Origin: Deltaproteobacteria bacterium
GTDB lineage: Bacteria > Desulfobacterota > DSM-4660 > Desulfatiglandales > B25-G16
DNA: 8,493 bases
NCBI GenBank assembly: GCA_003646875.1
Contig: QMLT01000055.1
Coordinates: 1-8,493, forward strand
Direction of reading: 5' to 3'
The notes beneath the pieces were generated by a model that was not told the origin of the DNA, did not search any database, and worked only from the letters and a program-made list of their open reading frames with translations. How positions within the stretch are numbered: the stretch's first letter is position 1; each line of letters starts with the position of its first letter. Both the position numbers and the translations under genes were made by a program. Below, one piece after another: positions 5,362-8,493 of this stretch.

Positions 5362-6012
5362 TCAGATAAGCACATGTGCTACATAATATAAAAGCTGAAA
5401 TCCGAAAAGTATAAGGATTACTCCACACACTGCCTGAAAAGTTTTGAAAAATTTAGACGACTTCAATATCTTGCCGGGCAAGAAACCCATGAAAGTCGCT
5501 AATACTATGGGGGCAATGGCTGTGCCTAAAGCAAAAACGGTTGCATACCACACACCAGCCAAAATATTATTTTCTGCTACACAGGCAATATAGGTAAGGA
5601 TTGCCACATATGGGACACAGGGGGCAACACCCATAAGAAAGCCAAAGAGAAACATGCACTCAGTTCCTCTATCTAACATTTTATTTCCAAAAGGCATTCT
5701 AAGGCCTTTACCTAAAATAATAAGAACGCCCATTACTATCATAAAAAGTGAAACAATTCCATAGAGCCAACCAGACCTTTGAGGTGGGAAAAATTGATTA
5801 ATACGGCTAAAGGCCACTGTTACCAGGCCACCCAAAATGGCAAGCGCCAAAAGTCGACCAATAGAAAAAACTAACCCAACCCTTAAACCACCCTGCCACG
5901 TTCTCTTGGTGGCCCCAATATAAGGCAAAAGCAACGGAGCAGTATACGTGAGGCATGGACCCCACCCCATGACAAAACCAGCTATTATTAGCTTTATAGA
6001 GTCAGAAGGCAT
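5362..6012 (-). CDS. DsbD/CcdA-like membrane protein (thiol electron transfer or TauE/SafE-like)
   Basis: A 216-residue protein with about six membrane helices. Two internally similar halves each place a cysteine after Pro in a helix: GWGPC (16-20) and GVAPCVP (128-134). Paired helix cysteines of this kind are the hallmark of CcdA and the central domain of DsbD, which carry electrons from cytoplasmic thioredoxin across the inner membrane to periplasmic thiols. Annotation pipelines often label related proteins as sulfite exporter TauE/SafE or UreH-like. Its ATG lies inside the last codons of the hydrolase gene (overlap ATGCCTTCTGA, 11 nt) with no good ribosome site of its own, so translation is probably coupled. 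The partner hydrolase is exported and rich in Cys, which makes it a candidate client; that link is inference. Confidence 0.75.
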   Translation of the reverse strand: MPSDSIKLIIAGFVMGWGPCLTYTAPLLLPYIGATKRTWQGGLRVGLVFSIGRLLALAILGGLVTVAFSRINQFFPPQRSGWLYGIVSLFMIVMGVLIILGKGLRMPFGNKMLDRGTECMFLFGFLMGVAPCVPYVAILTYIACVAENNILAGVWYATVFALGTAIAPIVLATFMGFLPGKILKSSKFFKTFQAVCGVILILFGFQLLYYVAHVLI

Positions 6013-6832
6013 CTTTTATTGTTATCGTCTTACCTGCACCTACAAGGATAAAGTCTTTTCCGTATGCCTTCTCAAACTGCTTTCTGGCGATATCACCTGA
6101 ACAATGACATGGCGCCACCTTTTTAACTCCTTCTTTTTTAGCGCCATTAACAATTTTCTTTATTTTCGAAAGATTCATCCAGCAAAGATGAAATCCACCT
6201 AATACCAGATAGACATCGGATTTGAGCATCTCTTTTGCCATTTTTACTATATTTACGATCCCTGGGTGGGCACAACCTGTAATTACTATTAATCCTTTAG
6301 ATGTTTTTATGATAAGAGACTCCTCTTTTATAAAGCTTCCCAGTTCACCGGTGGAATAGACATCCTTGCAGATTTTTATTGGTTTGTGTACTTCAACTGA
6401 GCGGGCGCCTGCCCACCTGACTGTGTTCCTTACACTTTGGGGCAGAGATTGGGGCATATAAACTGTAACATCTTGATTTTTCTTTAAAAAATAGGATAGA
6501 CCGCCAATATGATCATAGTGAACATGGGAAAGAACTATTGTATTTACTGCTTTAGGGTTAATCTTAAGTTTTTCCATGTTGCTCAAAAGGACTGAACCCT
6601 CACCGCCGACATCAAATAAGATTGTCTTTTCCGCTCCCTGTATGTAACAAGAAAAGCCCCATCTGGTCTCTAATCTATTGTCGCAAGGGTTATTGTCATA
6701 GACTACAGTAAGGTTTAAGTCCTTACCCTGTATGGTGGGCGCAGTTAGTTTCTCCTGGGATGCTTTATTGGGTAACGGTTGGAGTAATATGGCACAAAAT
6801 TGGATTAAAATCATCCATTTTAGCTTACGCAT
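6002..6832 (-). CDS. Exported metallo-beta-lactamase-fold hydrolase
   Basis: A 276-residue protein with an N-terminal signal or anchor segment (basic MRKLK, hydrophobic 6-19), so probably periplasmic. The metal-binding motif SHVHYDHIGG (102-111, ligands H103, H105, D107, H108) is intact, with further likely ligands at H189 in TGCAHPG, H215 in GGFHL and H243 in PCHCSG. The TGCAHPG and GGFHL pattern places it in the branch annotated as 7,8-dihydropterin-6-methyl-4-(beta-D-ribofuranosyl)aminobenzene-5'-phosphate synthase-like; those relatives are usually cytoplasmic, and I do not claim that reaction here. Six of its cysteines fall in the mature part near the active site (C50, C62, C155, C187, C217, C242, with C244 next to H243). 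It heads the leftward operon; AGGGAG lies about 10 nt before its ATG. Confidence 0.85.
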   Translation of the reverse strand: MRKLKWMILIQFCAILLQPLPNKASQEKLTAPTIQGKDLNLTVVYDNNPCDNRLETRWGFSCYIQGAEKTILFDVGGEGSVLLSNMEKLKINPKAVNTIVLSHVHYDHIGGLSYFLKKNQDVTVYMPQSLPQSVRNTVRWAGARSVEVHKPIKICKDVYSTGELGSFIKEESLIIKTSKGLIVITGCAHPGIVNIVKMAKEMLKSDVYLVLGGFHLCWMNLSKIKKIVNGAKKEGVKKVAPCHCSGDIARKQFEKAYGKDFILVGAGKTITIKDAF

Positions 6833-6936
6833 TTCTCACTATCTCCCTAAATTAAAAAGTACTGGATTCAGGTGTAAATTAGTGCCAGATTAAGCAAAGA
6901 TGAATAGAATAAACTTGACGGAAAGTTACATAGATT

Positions 6937-6952
6937 GCAAGAAATTTCTTGC
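6937..6952. promoter_or_regulatory. Perfect 16-bp palindrome, candidate operator
   Basis: GCAAGAAATTTCTTGC is an uninterrupted palindrome about 105 bp upstream of the hydrolase start codon. Its size and symmetry fit the site of a dimeric helix-turn-helix repressor. Overlapping it on the minus strand is a weak -35-like TTGCAA. No regulator gene is adjacent. Confidence 0.4.
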
Positions 6953-7000
6953 GCTAAATTTCAGATATTGTAATAACTTCTCATATCCGGAATGTTATAC

Positions 7001-7018
7001 ATCCTATTCGAATAGGAT
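7001..7018. promoter_or_regulatory. Perfect 18-bp palindrome, candidate operator
   Basis: ATCCTATTCGAATAGGAT is perfectly symmetric with no spacer, 49 bp to the right of the 16-bp palindrome (6937-6952) and unrelated to it in sequence. It is too AT-rich and lacks a T tract to be a good terminator. A binding site for a dimeric protein is the simplest reading. Confidence 0.4.
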
Positions 7019-7341
7019 AATAGGTATGTAGCTAATGTTCTGGCAAAAGGACCACGAAGATTTCTCGAAAAACTTCCCTTTTCTGTACAATCATCCCTTA
7101 TCACAGAATTGCTGACAGTATGGATATAACGATGGCTCTGTTCACAGTGGCAGGTTATTACGTTTCATCAGGCAAGGTAGAGCTGGAGATGCTTAATTAG
7201 TATAAGTAATCTATAATTTTTCAGTATAGCCTTTTTCACTCCCGATAACTTGGGATTGAAATTAGTGAGAAAACTGCGTTATTCAATTGATATTCATCTT
7301 TTCTTTGGGTCTTTGTGACTTGGTGGCTGAATAGAGAACAA

Positions 7342-8403
7342 CTAATCAATAGGGCAACTTGGTAAATTAGCGAATCTTTTTGGTTGCCTCTGCCAGCTCA
7401 TAGGTCTGACTGTAACCCCATTTGTAAAGTTTTTCGACGCCCAAAATACTACTCCTACAGATGTTTCTTCAGTGGTTTTCAGTATGAGTATTTTTCCAAG
7501 AATAGTGGGGGGTAGCGCAACCGTCTCTTTTGTTAGTGGTTCAGAAGTGGATTCTCTTTCTTGTATGGCCTCAAAGATATTGCCTGTCTGAATATTTTTA
7601 TCAGAACCGGCATCAATATAGACCACAGAATACTGGCCGAGGAGTTCTAATTTGTCTTTTGCGGCCACAATATAGGCCGCAATATCATATCGGAAGGGAA
7701 TTGGAAGTATGCAAGAGGAAACCGGATGATAGGGTATAAGGAGATCATTTTTGTAAATAGTTTTGAAGGAATCACGTATTTTCGCAATATGGTAACCTTT
7801 CTTAGCGCTTCCCATCTCCAGTATTCCTTTAAAGGAATAGATATATCCAAATGGTCGTCTGGTGAAGGGATGTTTAATAGGATCTGAGACACTGTAGATG
7901 GTAAATTTGTCTCCTGGCTTGATGTTTTCTTTATACATCTTTACATAAACTGTATCGCCTTCACTAAGCAGTATCTTTTCGCTCTTAACGTCAAATATCT
8001 TACCCCATGGCACAATCATTTCACGCAGAAGAAGGCCGAGGGCGTTTACATTGGTAAGGCTTGAAACATCTACTCCCATTAATCTTCTTGTTGTCACAGG
8101 CTGTTTTTTTAGCTTAACCACCTTTTTGACAGGCGGTAATTTTATTTCTTTATAATCAAAAAGTTTTATGACATCGCCAGGGCTAATCCAGTGAGGGTTA
8201 GTAACGAATTGATTCATTTCCCATAATTCAGGCCAGAGATATGGATCGCCATAGTATTTTTCACAGATTGACCAAAGAGTATCCCCCTTTTTAACTGTAT
8301 GCGTTAGTTTTTTTCCTGCTGATATTGATGGGGACAGGACTAAGAAAAGAGTAACAAACAAAGAAATACCAATATAAAGTGCCTTAGATTTCAATTGTCC
8401 CAT
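7342..8403 (-). CDS. Exported LysM-domain protein
   Basis: Counted from the internal ATG at 8401-8403, the protein has 353 residues. It begins with a classic signal peptide (MGQLKSK, then hydrophobic ALYIGISLFVTLFLVL, cleavage near SISA-GK). A single LysM domain follows directly (about 35-82: HTVKKGDTLWSICEKYYGDP, then the PELWEMN helix and ISPGDVIKL), which binds peptidoglycan. The large C-terminal part (about 110-330) is beta-rich and has two loosely similar blocks (SEGDTVYVKM...KPGDKFTIYSV and GQYSVVYIDAGSDKNIQTGNIFEA), as in LysM proteins of Desulfobacterota; its role is unknown. The frame extends to ATG 8439, but that codon lies at the predicted transcription start, and the longer form would put 12 extra residues before the signal peptide. 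Neither ATG has a strong ribosome site. The gene ends with TAG at 7342-7344. Confidence 0.85.
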   Translation of the reverse strand: MGQLKSKALYIGISLFVTLFLVLSPSISAGKKLTHTVKKGDTLWSICEKYYGDPYLWPELWEMNQFVTNPHWISPGDVIKLFDYKEIKLPPVKKVVKLKKQPVTTRRLMGVDVSSLTNVNALGLLLREMIVPWGKIFDVKSEKILLSEGDTVYVKMYKENIKPGDKFTIYSVSDPIKHPFTRRPFGYIYSFKGILEMGSAKKGYHIAKIRDSFKTIYKNDLLIPYHPVSSCILPIPFRYDIAAYIVAAKDKLELLGQYSVVYIDAGSDKNIQTGNIFEAIQERESTSEPLTKETVALPPTILGKILILKTTEETSVGVVFWASKNFTNGVTVRPMSWQRQPKRFANLPSCPID

Positions 8404-8446
8404 TCTTAATAAAGGTTGATTTTCAATAAATAATAACATAAAAAGT

Positions 8447-8475
8447 TATCTACGATTTTTTTTTATTGTTGTCAA
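8447..8475 (-). promoter_or_regulatory. Candidate promoter of the LysM gene
   Basis: On the minus strand a perfect TTGACA (8470-8475) is followed after exactly 17 nt by TAGATA (8447-8452), a weak -10. The spacer contains a run of nine A residues, which often bends promoter DNA. Transcription would start near 8440, right at the upstream ATG 8439, which favours the ATG at 8403 as the true start. Confidence 0.45.
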
Positions 8476-8493
8476 GAAATTTCCTGAGCTTAA

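Larger units (their letters stand above)
6833..7341. other. Spacer upstream of the hydrolase operon, no convincing gene
   Basis: These 509 bp contain two perfect palindromes (6937-6952 and 7001-7018) and a short, broken pair of + strand frames (7015-7200), but no complete gene. Toward the right end, complementary segments TCAC/GTGA and TCCC/GGGA around 7235-7275 could form a weak hairpin followed on the minus strand by A-rich rather than T-rich sequence, so I do not call a terminator for the LysM gene. I see no strong promoter hexamer pair for the hydrolase operon. Confidence 0.4.

Overview
The window is a moderately AT-rich stretch of bacterial chromosome from a Gram-negative organism. The DUF3047 protein, the style of LysM envelope protein, the bactofilin and the class I fructose-1,6-bisphosphatase together suggest a Desulfobacterota (former Deltaproteobacteria) or related anaerobic sediment lineage. 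That placement is an inference from protein style, not from a marker gene. No rRNA, tRNA, CRISPR array, transposase or phage replication gene is visible.

Left half, mostly + strand. A secreted DUF3047 protein (180-935) ends in a clear intrinsic terminator. An AT-rich spacer with interlocked repeats follows, then a cold-shock protein (1267-1467) with its own promoter, a long structured leader that also carries an in-frame micro-ORF ending on the Shine-Dalgarno, and a strong terminator hairpin. The next 580 bp are a gene-poor scar holding a minus-strand coding relic, a nested palindromic repeat and possibly a tiny Cys/Trp-rich ORF. After this come a small unknown protein (2049-2288), class I fructose-1,6-bisphosphatase (best start 2417) and a YvlD/phage-holin-4-type small membrane protein (3603-3998). 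The 5' fragment of a short-chain dehydrogenase gene, pointing left, lies directly after it.

Right half, minus strand. Three tightly packed genes read leftward as one probable operon: an exported metallo-beta-lactamase-fold hydrolase, a six-helix DsbD/CcdA-like membrane protein (overlapping by 11 nt) and a fusion of a bactofilin with a divergent SAM-methyltransferase-like domain (20 nt further on). Their upstream spacer (6833-7341) has no convincing gene but contains two perfect palindromes of 16 and 18 bp. At the right edge an exported LysM protein has a recognisable sigma70-type promoter that argues for an internal start codon.

Most genes here are housekeeping or envelope-related. The most unusual items are the bactofilin-methyltransferase fusion and its operon partners, the cspA-type leader with its overlapping micro-ORF, and the perfect palindromes. 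No complete new defence or mobile system could be supported.
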